This document shows, in pieces, positions 29,791-38,158 of a stretch of DNA of 64,000 nucleotides. Under the pieces are notes generated by a model. The model was not told the origin of the DNA. It was given only the letters and a program-made list of their open reading frames with translations, and searched no databases. The position numbers and the translations under genes are program-made. The DNA lies in the NCBI RefSeq assembly GCF_006007885.1, contig NZ_VCRO01000006.1:136920-200919 (forward strand), given 5' to 3'. Source of the DNA: Alteribacter natronophilus (lineage in GTDB: Bacteria > Bacillota > Bacilli > Bacillales > Salisediminibacteriaceae). Every line of letters starts with the position of its first letter. Within the stretch, counting starts at the first letter, position 1.

Positions 29791-31380
29791 TCAGGATGCA
29801 ATTCCTGCTACCGAGAAGATAAGGTACACGAGGATCATCGTTCCCGTTGCCACTGCCCCCATCGGATAAACAATACGCCACGGCGTCATGTCCACTTTTG
29901 CCTGTTCCTCAAGAACAAACTCTTTGTCCCGAGGATAAAGGCTTCCAATAATCAGCATAATTGTAACGGTGACGACAAAGAGAATCGCAAGAATATGCAG
30001 GAAGTGAAGCCCGCCATCCCAGACAAGCTGCGTAAAGCCGTAAGTGGAGATAAAGAAAACCAGACCCACTTTTGCGGCAACTGCAGGCACTTTTGTCGTA
30101 AGATAGCCAACCACGATAATCGTCAGAATCGGTACGTTATAAAATCCGTTTACCATCTGCAGATACTGGAAGAATCCCTGCGGCACCATAGCAATTAAAG
30201 GCGCTACACTCATGGCAAACAGAGCAAGAAACAGGCCAAACACTTTACCGTGACGGATCAGCACGTCATCCTTTGCTTTCGGCTTGAAATAAGGTTTGTA
30301 AATGTTAAGAACAAACAGCGTTACTGAAGAGTTCAGTACCGAGTTAAAGGAGGACAGTACGGCACCGAAAAGGATCGCCGCAAATAGTCCAACCATCCAT
30401 GTCGGCAGGATGTGGTTTACCAGCGCCGGGTAGGCATCCATTGCGTTGAGATTATCGCCCAGAAGGTTAAAGGCAATAATCCCCGGCAGTACAAGAAATA
30501 CCGGTCCAAGCAGTTTCAGGAATGCTGCAATGATAAGCCCTTTCTGGCCTTCTTTCAGGTTTTTGGCGGCAATCGCCCGCTGCATAATATGCTGGGCCAT
30601 ACCCCAGTAGAATAGGTTTACGAGGAGCATTCCTGTAAACATCGTTCCAAATGGAACGGGATCACTGCTGCTTCCTACGGCATTAAGCTTCTCAGGTGTA
30701 TTTTCCATAATGGTTGTAAATCCGGCAAACGGTGAACCGCCACCAAGAACCATCAGGCCAAGTATAGGAATGAGAAGTCCCCCAATGAGAAGACCTATTC
30801 CGTTGATCGTATCCGATACCGCAACCGCTTTCAGTCCACCGAAAATGGCATAAAGGGAACCGATACAGCCAATAACCCATACCGTTATCCAGAGAGCTGC
30901 AGTCGGGCTTACTCCAAGCATTTCCGGTACGTTAAACATTCCGCTCAGGGCAACCGCACCTGAATAAAGGATCGGCGGAAGCAGGTTAAAAATGTACCCG
31001 AACAGAAACAAAATCGTTACAAACTGCTTAACTCCAGGATCGTAACGTTTTTCAAGGAAGTCGGGAATTGTTGTAATACCGCCTTTTAAGTACCGGGGCA
31101 GGAAGAAAAACGCCACAATAACAAGGGCAATCGCAGACCCGACCTCCCAGCCCATTGAACTCATATTAAACTCGTAACCTTCGGCGTTAAGCCCAATCAG
31201 CTGTTCAGTTGATAGATTTGTAAGCATGAGGGAACCGGCAATGACCCAGGCAGTCAGACTCCGTCCCCCAAGAAAGTATCCGTCGTGGGTGTCCAGATTT
31301 TCCTTCTTTGTTTTCATATAGGAAATTACAGCAACGAGACCTGTAAAAAACAGGAATGACAAAATAATAATCCAGTTCAT
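29791..31380 (-). CDS. Sodium/solute symporter (SSS/SGLT family), probably galactoside or sugar uptake
   Basis: 529-aa polytopic membrane protein of the SSS family, with GGRSLTAWVIAGSLMLTNLSTEQLIGL near the N-terminus, the GGLKAVAVSDTINGIGLL signature in the middle (residues about 180-200), and around 13-14 hydrophobic helices. The family couples Na+ influx to uptake of sugars, amino acids or other solutes. The SGLT-like sequence and the neighbours (alpha- and beta-galactosidase, Leloir genes, shared palindromic operator) argue for galactose or galactosides. Sodium coupling suits a saline or alkaline habitat. The start at 31380 has AAAGGAGAG upstream; nine further residues upstream in frame lack a ribosome site. 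Confidence 0.9.
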   Translation of the reverse strand: MNWIIILSFLFFTGLVAVISYMKTKKENLDTHDGYFLGGRSLTAWVIAGSLMLTNLSTEQLIGLNAEGYEFNMSSMGWEVGSAIALVIVAFFFLPRYLKGGITTIPDFLEKRYDPGVKQFVTILFLFGYIFNLLPPILYSGAVALSGMFNVPEMLGVSPTAALWITVWVIGCIGSLYAIFGGLKAVAVSDTINGIGLLIGGLLIPILGLMVLGGGSPFAGFTTIMENTPEKLNAVGSSSDPVPFGTMFTGMLLVNLFYWGMAQHIMQRAIAAKNLKEGQKGLIIAAFLKLLGPVFLVLPGIIAFNLLGDNLNAMDAYPALVNHILPTWMVGLFAAILFGAVLSSFNSVLNSSVTLFVLNIYKPYFKPKAKDDVLIRHGKVFGLFLALFAMSVAPLIAMVPQGFFQYLQMVNGFYNVPILTIIVVGYLTTKVPAVAAKVGLVFFISTYGFTQLVWDGGLHFLHILAILFVVTVTIMLIIGSLYPRDKEFVLEEQAKVDMTPWRIVYPMGAVATGTMILVYLIFSVAGIAS

Positions 31381-31480
31381 GGAAGACTCTCCTTTGTGAG
31401 ATGTCATGATAGTGTTTTGTAGTAGAAAAGAGTCAGCCGCTTTCCATTTACTTTAAACAAACAATCGTCTTGGTTGCTCC

Positions 31481-31510
31481 ATTGTAAACGATTTCTGATA
31501 GCGCTCTCAA
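31481..31510 (-). promoter_or_regulatory. Symporter promoter with overlapping cre site
   Basis: TTGAGA (-35) and TACAAT (-10) with an 18-bp spacer. A cre-like sequence TTGTAAACGATTTCT (plus-strand reading, 31482-31496) overlaps the -10, so CcpA binding would block initiation. Confidence 0.62.
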
Positions 31511-31524
31511 TAGTTTTTTAAAAA

Positions 31525-31545
31525 TTAATTAAAATAATTAATTAA
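31525..31545. promoter_or_regulatory. Probable ROK operator at the symporter promoter
   Basis: Perfect inverted repeat TTAATTAA-N5-TTAATTAA, 15 bp upstream of the -35. Same half-sites and spacing as at galK; only the 5-bp spacer differs. Confidence 0.68.
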
Positions 31546-31675
31546 TAAGAGGTGCAATAAGTTCCTAAAAACCAGATGCAGCCCGGGAAGGACAACTATG
31601 AAACAATTGTTCAGTAAAATATGGAATTTAAATCAGCAGGATCTTTAGAAGGTCTTCCTGGTCATTTTTGAATGT

Positions 31676-31707
31676 AAAAAACAGCCCCCCATCAGCGGGA
31701 GACTGTT
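31676..31707 (-). terminator. Terminator overlapping the 3' end of the YtkA-like gene
   Basis: On the minus strand AACAGTCTCCC and GGGGGGCTGTT form an imperfect stem, then TTTTTT. The upstream arm includes the last codons of the gene (stop at 31694-31692). Confidence 0.75.
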
Positions 31708-32210
31708 CTTGTACCGGTCATCAGAAAAGCTGACCGGGTCTCCTCCCACTCATCATGGCGGGATTCGACGGGAAAATGAAATTCAGAAGCCAGTGCCAGT
31801 TCATTTCTCTTAACTGACACTGTACCCGAAAGTACTCTGTCTTCAGTCACCTGTTCCGTTTTTTCATAGAGACCATTTTCCACATAGTGCAGGGTGAGCG
31901 GCTCCTCCCTGTAATCGAGGTCGGCTGTGACCAGTGCACCGGTAATAGGGTCTTTTGTTTCATTATCATATACGAACACCTGGAGTGTAACAGGCTCACC
32001 TTCGCGCACCGGGTTTTCCCGTGTAAAGGTCTGCACCGACCAGTCAGCCGCTGCAATTTCACCTGGTTCCTCGTCAATCTGGCCGGGCAGCCAGAGGAAA
32101 AACGCGGTGGTGATCCATAGAAACGCCATGGCGATTGCCGCCGGAAGCTTCCAGTCGGGAATTTTGCGCTCGGGGCCTTTACGGTCCGTCTGCGTATTCT
32201 GCTTATCCAT
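31692..32210 (-). CDS. Membrane-anchored FixH/YtkA-like protein
   Basis: 172 aa: a charged cytoplasmic head (MDKQNTQTDRKGPERKIP), one membrane helix (AAIAMAFLWITTAFFLW, residues about 25-42), and an extracellular Ig-like beta domain with VREGEPVTLQVFVYDNETKDPITGALVTADL and LHYVENGLYEKT. YtkA-like and FixH-like domains of this build are known as cell-surface or cytochrome-oxidase assembly factors, but no oxidase gene is nearby, so the role is open. GGGAGGAAG precedes the ATG. It is the only gene of its transcript and shares its last codons with its terminator. Confidence 0.7.
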   Translation of the reverse strand: MDKQNTQTDRKGPERKIPDWKLPAAIAMAFLWITTAFFLWLPGQIDEEPGEIAAADWSVQTFTRENPVREGEPVTLQVFVYDNETKDPITGALVTADLDYREEPLTLHYVENGLYEKTEQVTEDRVLSGTVSVKRNELALASEFHFPVESRHDEWEETRSAFLMTGTRTVSR

Positions 32211-32297
32211 AAATGACTTCCTCCCTTTCCCCTACATCTTGGGCAAAAGGAGAAGAGGATAAACGTAGTCAGGTTTTCGCAGCACAAACCGAACAGA

Positions 32298-32539
32298 AAC
32301 GAGACTGGGACAGAAGTAAAGTGTTTTGATGAGAATCCGAACAAAAAGCTGACAAGCGGATGAAATATTCGCCGACTCCTGCGGGAGGAAAAGCGCAGGT
32401 GAGACCCCGCAGGGCGAAGCACGCGGAGGCTCAGCCGCTTCCCGCGGAAAGCGGCGAATATTTCAGGAGCGATTTACCTGCGTCACGAATTGATTGTTCG
32501 GTTTTTCATCTATTAAAACACTCCTGTCCCAGCCTCGTT
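32298..32539. repeat. 242-bp palindromic element with GC-rich core
   Basis: Ends are a 16-bp inverted repeat with one mismatch: AACGAGACTGGGACAG (32298-32313) and CTGTCCCAGCCTCGTT (32524-32539). Symmetry continues inward (GTGTTTT / AAAACAC and CCGAACA / TGTTCGG). The core, on the minus strand, carries CGCTTTCCGCGGGA, AGCCTCC, CCTGCGGGGTCT and CAGGAGTCG in the same order as the MITE-like copies at 18.1 and 35.1 kb. It fills most of the gap 32211-32548. No coding potential. Confidence 0.8.
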
Positions 32540-32548
32540 AAAACATGA

Positions 32549-34090
32549 TCAGCAATCCGAATTAATTTTAAACAGGTCGGTGCGGCGGTCCTTCCATTGT
32601 GTGACGCTTCCGGACTTGCGTGAACGGCGGAGGATCTCCGTGTCCACGTCACCTACCACGACAGTTTCAATATTCGGGTTGCACTCGCCTACAATTCCGT
32701 CACGTGGGAACGGATAATCGGAGGGAGTAAAAATCCCGGACTGAGCGTACTGAATATCCATATTTTCCACCTGGGTAAGGTTGCCCACCGTGCCGCTGAT
32801 TACGGTGTATACCTGGTTTTCAATAGCTCTTGCCTGTGCGCAGTACCGCACGCGGAGATAGCCCTGCTTTTCATCGGTACAGAACGGGCTGAAAATGATG
32901 TTTGCCCCTTTTTCAGTGGCGATACGGCCGAGCTCCGGAAACTGAATGTCGTAGCAGATCTGAATCGCAATTTTCCCGCAGTCCGTATCGAATACTTCTA
33001 CCTTGTCGCCGCCGCGGATCCCCCAGAACTTCCGCTCGTTTGGCGTAATGTGGATTTTGTACTGTTTTTCGATCGTCCCGTCACGGCGGAACAGGTAGGA
33101 AATGTTGTAAATGTCCCCTTCCTCTTCGACAAAGTGGGAGCCGCCGATAATATTCACGTTGTATTTTACCGCAAAGTCGGTGAACACGCGGATATAATCC
33201 TCCGTGAACTCAGTAAGGCGGCGGATCGCCCGGCTTGGCCGTTTCTCATCGATAAACGAAAGCAGCTGGGTTGTTATGATCTCAGGGAAAACAACAAAAT
33301 CCGCATTGTAGCTCGCACCAACATCTGCGTAGTACTCGCACTGCTGGGCGAACTCCTCGAAGCTGTCAATCTTCTTCATCATATACTGAATGACGCAGAT
33401 TCTTACCGGGAACGAGGTCTTGAAATGGCGCTTCGTTGTTGCCTGATAGTCAACGTTGTTCCATTCCATCAGCGTCGCATACTTCATGGACGCCTTGTCA
33501 TCCTTCAGGTAATCACGGTTCACCCGCTTTAGGCTGAAGCCGTTCATAACCTGGAATGTGAGTACCGGATCAAAGACGTTATGACGGATGACTTCCTCCA
33601 CGTATTCGCGGGGAGACATCTCATCAGCATGCTTATTATAGTTGGGGATACGCCCTCCGATGATAATGCTCTTCAGGTTCAGCTGGCGGGCAAGATCCTT
33701 GCGCGCCTCGTAGAGACGGACGCCGATCTTCATCCGGCGGTATTCCGGATGCACCATAATTTCGATTCCGTAGAGGTTGTACCCGTCCGGATCGTGATTG
33801 GTAATGTATCCTTCATCCGTGATTTCGTCCCACGTATGCTGATCGTCGTATTCATCGAAGTTGATGATCAGGCTCGAACACGAACCGATAATTTCCCCAT
33901 CGTATTCTGCGCAGAACTGACCTTCCGGGAACAGAGCCAGGTGACTCTCCAGCTGTTCACGTTTCCAGCCTTCCATGTTCGGAAAACACAGTTTTGAAAG
34001 CTCAATTATTTTATCGATATCCTCTTTCCTGATCTGGCGGATAATCATTTTTTTCTCGAATTTGGAGATGTCGATTGGTCCTGATGCCAT
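32549..34090 (-). CDS. yhcX: GNAT acetyltransferase-nitrilase/amidohydrolase fusion (YhcX type)
   Basis: 513 aa. Residues about 15-210 form a GNAT domain (EIMVHPEYRRMKIGVRLYEAR, the acetyl-CoA loop). Residues about 228-505 form a carbon-nitrogen hydrolase with the triad E270 (FVVFPE), K345 (QYKIHITPNE) and C379 (QICYDIQFPE). The same two-domain arrangement and length are known from B. subtilis YhcX; the reaction has not been settled to my knowledge, but an omega-amidase or N-acyl amide hydrolase is plausible. GGAAGAG precedes the start. It stands alone. Confidence 0.92.
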   Translation of the reverse strand: MASGPIDISKFEKKMIIRQIRKEDIDKIIELSKLCFPNMEGWKREQLESHLALFPEGQFCAEYDGEIIGSCSSLIINFDEYDDQHTWDEITDEGYITNHDPDGYNLYGIEIMVHPEYRRMKIGVRLYEARKDLARQLNLKSIIIGGRIPNYNKHADEMSPREYVEEVIRHNVFDPVLTFQVMNGFSLKRVNRDYLKDDKASMKYATLMEWNNVDYQATTKRHFKTSFPVRICVIQYMMKKIDSFEEFAQQCEYYADVGASYNADFVVFPEIITTQLLSFIDEKRPSRAIRRLTEFTEDYIRVFTDFAVKYNVNIIGGSHFVEEEGDIYNISYLFRRDGTIEKQYKIHITPNERKFWGIRGGDKVEVFDTDCGKIAIQICYDIQFPELGRIATEKGANIIFSPFCTDEKQGYLRVRYCAQARAIENQVYTVISGTVGNLTQVENMDIQYAQSGIFTPSDYPFPRDGIVGECNPNIETVVVGDVDTEILRRSRKSGSVTQWKDRRTDLFKINSDC

Positions 34091-34405
34091 ATGTCTCTTC
34101 CTTTCTGTGCGGAATCCCTGCTTAAGAGTTTACTGCAAGACCAATAAGAATATTGCAGACTTATGTTAAATGTAGTACGAACGAAGTGGAAAAGCAATAT
34201 CGGATGCTCCAGGACGCCGTTTCTACTTGATTTCCCCTTATTTCGTCGACTGTCAGTCTATTTTTCAAATCAGTGTCTATATTTTCTGATAAATGTGTTA
34301 AAATGTCTTTAACTGTTTTACAGACAGGCAAAATAAAGGATGCTTCCCGGCTGGAAAACCATTTGCGGCCGGATCACCGGGTTAAAGAATGAAGGGGGTT
34401 CTTTC
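34091..34405. other. Intergenic region between yhcX and the receiver gene
   Basis: Divergent promoter region of 315 bp. A TAAAAT box near 34299 could serve the receiver gene but lacks a convincing -35. I see no hairpin or repeat. Confidence 0.3.
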
Positions 34406-34804
34406 ATGGAGGAGACAGGCCAGTATTCCGTATTAATCTGCGATGACTCGCCAATGGTCCGTAAACATCTGCGGGAAACAGTGACACTGATTGGTGCAGG
34501 CAGCGTGTATGAAGCAAAAAACGGATGCGAAGCTGTAGAAGTTTGCCGGCAGCACAGACCTCAGATCGTCATTATGGATATTATAATGCCCGTTAAAGAC
34601 GGCATCCAGGCCCTGAAGGAAATCGTACGCATGGCTCCGGAAACGAAAGTCATTATGGTTTCATCAGCCGGCACGGACATTCACCTTAAAAAGACCATTC
34701 TTCTCGGTGCCTTCGATACGATTCAGAAGCCCATCAGTGAGATTATCATTCGCGACATTGTTACCAGGGCAATGCTGGAAACAGCGGGAAGCACCACGTC
34801 CTGA
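34406..34804 (+). CDS. Stand-alone CheY-like receiver protein
   Basis: 132 aa, a single response-regulator receiver domain without output domain. Acidic pocket ICDDSPMVRK, phospho-acceptor in IVIMDIIMPVKDG, the conserved S/T region VIMVSSAG and lysine in TIQKPIS are all present. Single-domain receivers act as CheY-type motor signals or phosphate relays (Spo0F-like); no kinase is adjacent. The start at 34406 follows AAGGGGG by about 7 nt; the frame continues to 34340 without a ribosome site. A terminator follows. Confidence 0.88.
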   Translation: MEETGQYSVLICDDSPMVRKHLRETVTLIGAGSVYEAKNGCEAVEVCRQHRPQIVIMDIIMPVKDGIQALKEIVRMAPETKVIMVSSAGTDIHLKKTILLGAFDTIQKPISEIIIRDIVTRAMLETAGSTTS

Positions 34805-34838
34805 TTTAACGTCTGCTGTCCTCCAGTAGCTCTCTTTT

Positions 34839-34868
34839 AAAAAGACCGGTACAATGCTGGTCTTTTTT
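34839..34868 (+). terminator. Terminator after the receiver gene
   Basis: AAAAAGACC / GGTCTTTTT stem with an 11-nt loop, then six T. Confidence 0.85.
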
Positions 34869-34932
34869 GTCATGCATTTCCCTTTCCCCATCTCCCGCAA
34901 TCGTTTACAATGGAAGATATCAGTAAGAAAAA

Positions 34933-35022
34933 GACTAGGGGTGGCTGTTCAAGCAGTCTGAGAAAAAGGGCCTGTCCTTTTACCCTCGAACCTGATCTGG
35001 TTTGTACCAGCGTAGGAAAGTC
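34933..35022 (+). ncRNA. TPP riboswitch (THI box)
   Basis: The conserved THI-box elements occur in order: AGGGGTG, CTGAGA at 34958-34963, ACCC, GAACCTGATCTGG, and ACCAGCGTAGGAAAG. GACT at 34933-34936 pairs with AGTC at 35019-35022 as helix P1. It is followed by an intrinsic terminator at 35041, and GTCGATG (35020-35026, overlapping the P1 3' strand) can pair instead with CATCGAC (35051-35057), which would break the terminator. This fits transcriptional shut-off of the thi operon by thiamine pyrophosphate. Confidence 0.95.
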
Positions 35023-35040
35023 GATGTATCCTGAAGCTCA

Positions 35041-35080
35041 GGCCGTATTCCATCGACACCGGAATACGGCCTTTTCTTTT
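35041..35080 (+). terminator. Riboswitch-controlled terminator
   Basis: GGCCGTATTCC / GGAATACGGCC perfect 11-bp stem, 9-nt loop, then TTTTCTTTT. The loop contains most of the CATCGAC segment that competes through the antiterminator. Confidence 0.92.
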
Positions 35081-35260
35081 AGCTCTTTTCAGATAGATTG
35101 TTGTTTATTCCGCTGCAGGTTGACGCTTTCCGCGGGCATTGCTTCAGCCTCCTCGGAAAGATCACCTGCGGGGTCTTCAGCTAATGCTATTCCCGCTGGA
35201 GTCGCAACCCTTCGCTCCTTAGGTAATATTGGAAAAGCAGCAGTCTATCCGTAAACAGCT
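35081..35260. repeat. MITE-like dispersed repeat, copy 2 (180 bp) inside the thi leader
   Basis: Starts AGCTCTTTTC-AGATAGATTG and ends with the imperfect inverse, CAGTCTATCCGTAAACAGCT. The core repeats the blocks of copy 1 in the same order: CGCTTTCCGCGGGC, CAGCCTCCTCGG, CTGCGGGGTCTTC, ATTCCCGCTGGAGTCG and CCTTCGCTCC. It lies directly behind the riboswitch terminator and 66 bp before the thiE start, so it is transcribed as part of the leader when the riboswitch is on. Confidence 0.85.
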
Positions 35261-35326
35261 TTTCTTTTTCATACTAATTGGACCCTATTAAGGGTTTACC
35301 CTACTCAGGAAAGGCGGTTTTACAGA

Positions 35327-35959
35327 ATGAAAGATTTCTCCCTCTATGTCATTACCGGAGAACAGTTTCACCCAGATCGTGACATGATCTCCGTTATGGA
35401 AGATGCAATTCTCGGCGGCGCGGACATCATTCAGCTCCGCGACAAAACCGGAAGCAAACGGGATGTACTCGAAAAAGCCCGTGCCCTTCGTGAACTTACG
35501 CGAAAGCATAACGTCACTTTTATCGTAAACGATCATATCGACGTTGCCCTGACTGTCGATGCAGACGGCATCCACCTTGGGCAGGATGACCTCCCCCTTG
35601 AAGACGCCCGCCGCATCATGGGACCTGATAAAATCATCGGAATTTCCACTCACCACATCGGTGAAGCGAGAGCTGCAGAAGCAGGAGGTGCCGACTATAT
35701 CGGTGTTGGCCCTGTCTTCCCGACTAAAAGCAAAACCGACGTGGTCGATCCCGTTACTACCGGTTACGTCCGGCAGGTGGCCGAAGAGATCCGCATCCCG
35801 TTTGTAGCCATCGGGGGAATCAAGCTGCACAACGTGGACGAGGTCATTGACGCCGGAGCTTCGCGCATCTGTGCCATCAGTGAAATCGTCGGTGCAATGG
35901 ATATACAGGACGTGTGCCGCCGGTTTCTCTCACGAATTCCGGTGAAGGAGGGAAAATAA
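35327..35959 (+). CDS. thiE: Thiamine phosphate synthase
   Basis: TIM-barrel enzyme that joins HMP pyrophosphate and thiazole phosphate to thiamine phosphate. 210 aa. Motifs: DIIQLRDKTGSKRDVLEKA, TFIVNDHIDVALTVDADGIHLGQDDLP (pyrophosphate and Mg sites), GADYIGVGPVFPTKSKTD, and AIGGIKLHNVDEVIDAGA. The related thiazole tautomerase TenI has a similar fold, but the intact diphosphate-binding motifs favour ThiE. AGGAAAGGCGG precedes the ATG. First gene of thiE-thiS-thiG-thiO; its stop overlaps the thiS start (TAATG). Confidence 0.9.
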   Translation: MKDFSLYVITGEQFHPDRDMISVMEDAILGGADIIQLRDKTGSKRDVLEKARALRELTRKHNVTFIVNDHIDVALTVDADGIHLGQDDLPLEDARRIMGPDKIIGISTHHIGEARAAEAGGADYIGVGPVFPTKSKTDVVDPVTTGYVRQVAEEIRIPFVAIGGIKLHNVDEVIDAGASRICAISEIVGAMDIQDVCRRFLSRIPVKEGK

Positions 35960-36156
35960 TGAAGCTGACCGTTAACGGCGAGGAGCATGATATCACCGCC
36001 CGCAATGTCTCGGAAGTTGTTGCCCACTTCAACCTGGAACCAAAGCTGGTCGTCGCTGAAGTGGACGGACAGATTCTGGACCGGGCGGACTGGGAAGATG
36101 CCGCTGTAAAAGACGGATCAAAGATTGAACTGGTCCAGTTTATCGGAGGAGGATGA
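35959..36156 (+). CDS. thiS: Sulfur carrier protein ThiS
   Basis: 65-aa ubiquitin-like protein that carries sulfur as a C-terminal thiocarboxylate for thiazole synthesis. It begins [12 protein letters not shown] and ends VQFIGGG, with the essential terminal Gly-Gly. GAAGGAGGG precedes the ATG at 35959, which overlaps the thiE stop. The adenylyltransferase that activates it (ThiF/MoeB type) is not in this operon and must be elsewhere. Confidence 0.95.
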   Translation: MKLTVNGEEHDITARNVSEVVAHFNLEPKLVVAEVDGQILDRADWEDAAVKDGSKIELVQFIGGG

Positions 36157-36160
36157 CACC

Positions 36161-36943
36161 ATGAAACACAAAAACCTTACTATTGGCGGCCGGGAGCTGC
36201 GTTCGCGCTTTTTCCTGGGAACCGGCCGGTACCCTAACCCCTATATCCAGAACGAAGTAATCCGGGTTTCAGAGGCAGATGTACTGACGTTTGCCATCCG
36301 CCGGGTGAATCTTGAGGCTCCCGGAGAGGACGCCATCCTCCAGCACCTGGAAGAGGATCGGAAATTCACCTATCTCCCAAACACATCCGGCGCTTCCAAC
36401 GCCGATGAAGCGGTACGGATTGCACGTCTGGCAAAAGCATCCGGACTGAGCGACTGGATTAAAGTCGAAATCAGCGCCAATGAAAAAACCCTGCTCCCGG
36501 ACCCCCTGGAAACACTTAAAGCGACTGAAACCCTTGTAAAGGAAGGATTTACGGTTCTGCCATACACTTCCGATGACCCTGTACTCTGCAAGCGTCTTGA
36601 AGAAGCCGGCGCTGCAGCGGTGATGCCGGGCGGTTCTCCAATCGGCACCGGGCTTGGCATCCTGAATCCGTACAATCTCGGACTGATTGTAGAAGATGCA
36701 GAAGTTCCGATTATCGTGGACGCAGGGCTCGGCTCAGCTATGGACGTCACCCAGGCGATGGAGCTCGGTGCCGACGGGGTACTTATGAACACTCCTGTAG
36801 CCAAAGCAAAGGATCCAGTAAAAATGGCCGGAGCGATGAAAATGGCGATCGATGCAGGTCGTTTAAGCTATGAGGCAGGTCGTATTCCGAAGAAGAAATA
36901 TGCCACGGCTTCCAGCGGCCTGCCTTCCTTCGTTTCCTACTAA
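36161..36943 (+). CDS. thiG: Thiazole synthase
   Basis: Forms the thiazole phosphate carboxylate ring from DXP, dehydroglycine and ThiS thiocarboxylate. 260 aa TIM barrel with [12 protein letters not shown], the Schiff-base lysine region [22 protein letters not shown] and [12 protein letters not shown]. The start at 36161 has GGAGGAGG upstream, 4 nt after the thiS stop. Works with ThiS and ThiO from the same operon. Confidence 0.96.
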   Translation: MKHKNLTIGGRELRSRFFLGTGRYPNPYIQNEVIRVSEADVLTFAIRRVNLEAPGEDAILQHLEEDRKFTYLPNTSGASNADEAVRIARLAKASGLSDWIKVEISANEKTLLPDPLETLKATETLVKEGFTVLPYTSDDPVLCKRLEEAGAAAVMPGGSPIGTGLGILNPYNLGLIVEDAEVPIIVDAGLGSAMDVTQAMELGADGVLMNTPVAKAKDPVKMAGAMKMAIDAGRLSYEAGRIPKKKYATASSGLPSFVSY

Positions 36944-36967
36944 TCAGCAGGTCAGGAGGCTTCATAT

Positions 36968-38083
36968 ATGAAGAAAAAGCACGTTTTAATAATGGGCGGC
37001 GGAATGATCGGGCTTTCCGCCGCCTTTTCCCTGTTAAAGCGGGGACTTGATGTAACCATTCTCGAAAAAAGTATATGCGGCGGACAGGCAACAGGCGCTG
37101 CGGCCGGTATGCTCGCTCCTTTTTCCGAAATAAGTGAGGATCCTGATCCCTTTTTCACATTCTGTCTTGAAAGCCTCCGCCGTTTTCCGGAATGGCAGAA
37201 AGAAGTGAAACGTGAGTCGGGGATGGATTTTGAGTATACGGAAAGCGGCAGTCTTCATGCGGTTTACCACGAATCGGACCTCCTTGGTCTTGAGAGCCGC
37301 ATCGGCTGGCAGAAAAGGTTCGGTTCAGAAGCGGAAATCGTTGAAGGGGACCGCCTTCAGCAGCTTGAACCGCTACTGTCCGACGAAGTCATTGCTGCGA
37401 TCTATTCCCCCGACGAAGCACACGTCTACGCTCCGGAGTGCGCGCAGGCCCTTGAAGAAGCGTGCCGGAAGATGGGAGCTGTAATTGAGGACCGGCTGGA
37501 GTCTGTTACGATTCGAAGCTGGTTGAACGAACCGGTCCTCGAAGCAGCCGATGGCCGCCGTTTTTCCGGTGATCATCTCGTCGTTGCTTCCGGTGCCTGG
37601 TCCGGCCAGCTGGAGGACACGTTCGGACTCCGCATCCCGGTTTTCCCGATCCGCGGGCAGATCTGTGCCTATGATCGTGAGGGTGCAGATGTGCGCCATA
37701 TTATTTCCTCCAGTCAGGGTTACCTTGTGCCGAAAGCGAACGGGACCCTCGTAAACGGAGCATCCGAAGACATCAGCGGTTTTGACACCGGCGTGACGGA
37801 AAAAGGGATCGCCCGCCTTGTAAACTGGAACTATCGGATGCTTCCATTTTTAAAGGAACGGCAGCCCTTTCATACCTGGGCAGGTCTGAGACCAGCCACG
37901 CAGGACGGTTTCCCCCTGCTGGGCCGTCTGGCAGATGCACCTCACGTTATCTTTGCCACCGGTCATTACCGCAACGGCATTCTTCTGAGTCCTGCTACAG
38001 GGGAGGCAGTGGCGGATCTGATCGACGGTGCAGGCCTTGAGGATCATTTTCGGAACGCTTTTTTTCCGGAGCGTTTTTCCTAG
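36968..38083 (+). CDS. thiO: Glycine oxidase ThiO
   Basis: FAD-dependent oxidase that produces dehydroglycine (iminoacetate) for the thiazole ring, used by aerobic bacilli instead of ThiH. 371 aa. The Rossmann FAD motif is LIMGGGMIGLSAAFSLLKRG, followed by ATGAAAGMLAPFSE, PIRGQICAYD and the C-terminal TGHYRNGILLSPATGEAVADLI. AGGAGG precedes the ATG, 24 nt after thiG. Last recognisable thi gene here; thiF, thiD, thiM and tenA are absent. Confidence 0.94.
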   Translation: MKKKHVLIMGGGMIGLSAAFSLLKRGLDVTILEKSICGGQATGAAAGMLAPFSEISEDPDPFFTFCLESLRRFPEWQKEVKRESGMDFEYTESGSLHAVYHESDLLGLESRIGWQKRFGSEAEIVEGDRLQQLEPLLSDEVIAAIYSPDEAHVYAPECAQALEEACRKMGAVIEDRLESVTIRSWLNEPVLEAADGRRFSGDHLVVASGAWSGQLEDTFGLRIPVFPIRGQICAYDREGADVRHIISSSQGYLVPKANGTLVNGASEDISGFDTGVTEKGIARLVNWNYRMLPFLKERQPFHTWAGLRPATQDGFPLLGRLADAPHVIFATGHYRNGILLSPATGEAVADLIDGAGLEDHFRNAFFPERFS

Positions 38084-38158
38084 TAATTTCACTCCGGTCC
38101 ATATACGAATCCGCCTCTTTCCGATATGATAGAAAGAGAAAATGAGGTGGACGAACGA

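Noticed and set aside
34896-34910. cre-like sequence TTGTAAACGATTGC (minus strand)
   Set aside because: It fits the CcpA consensus but is not close to a promoter of a carbon-use gene; the nearest elements are a terminator and the TPP riboswitch, so a chance match is likely.
34933-35080. Short plus-strand frame over the riboswitch
   Set aside because: The region is a full TPP aptamer with terminator and antiterminator; an open frame there is incidental.
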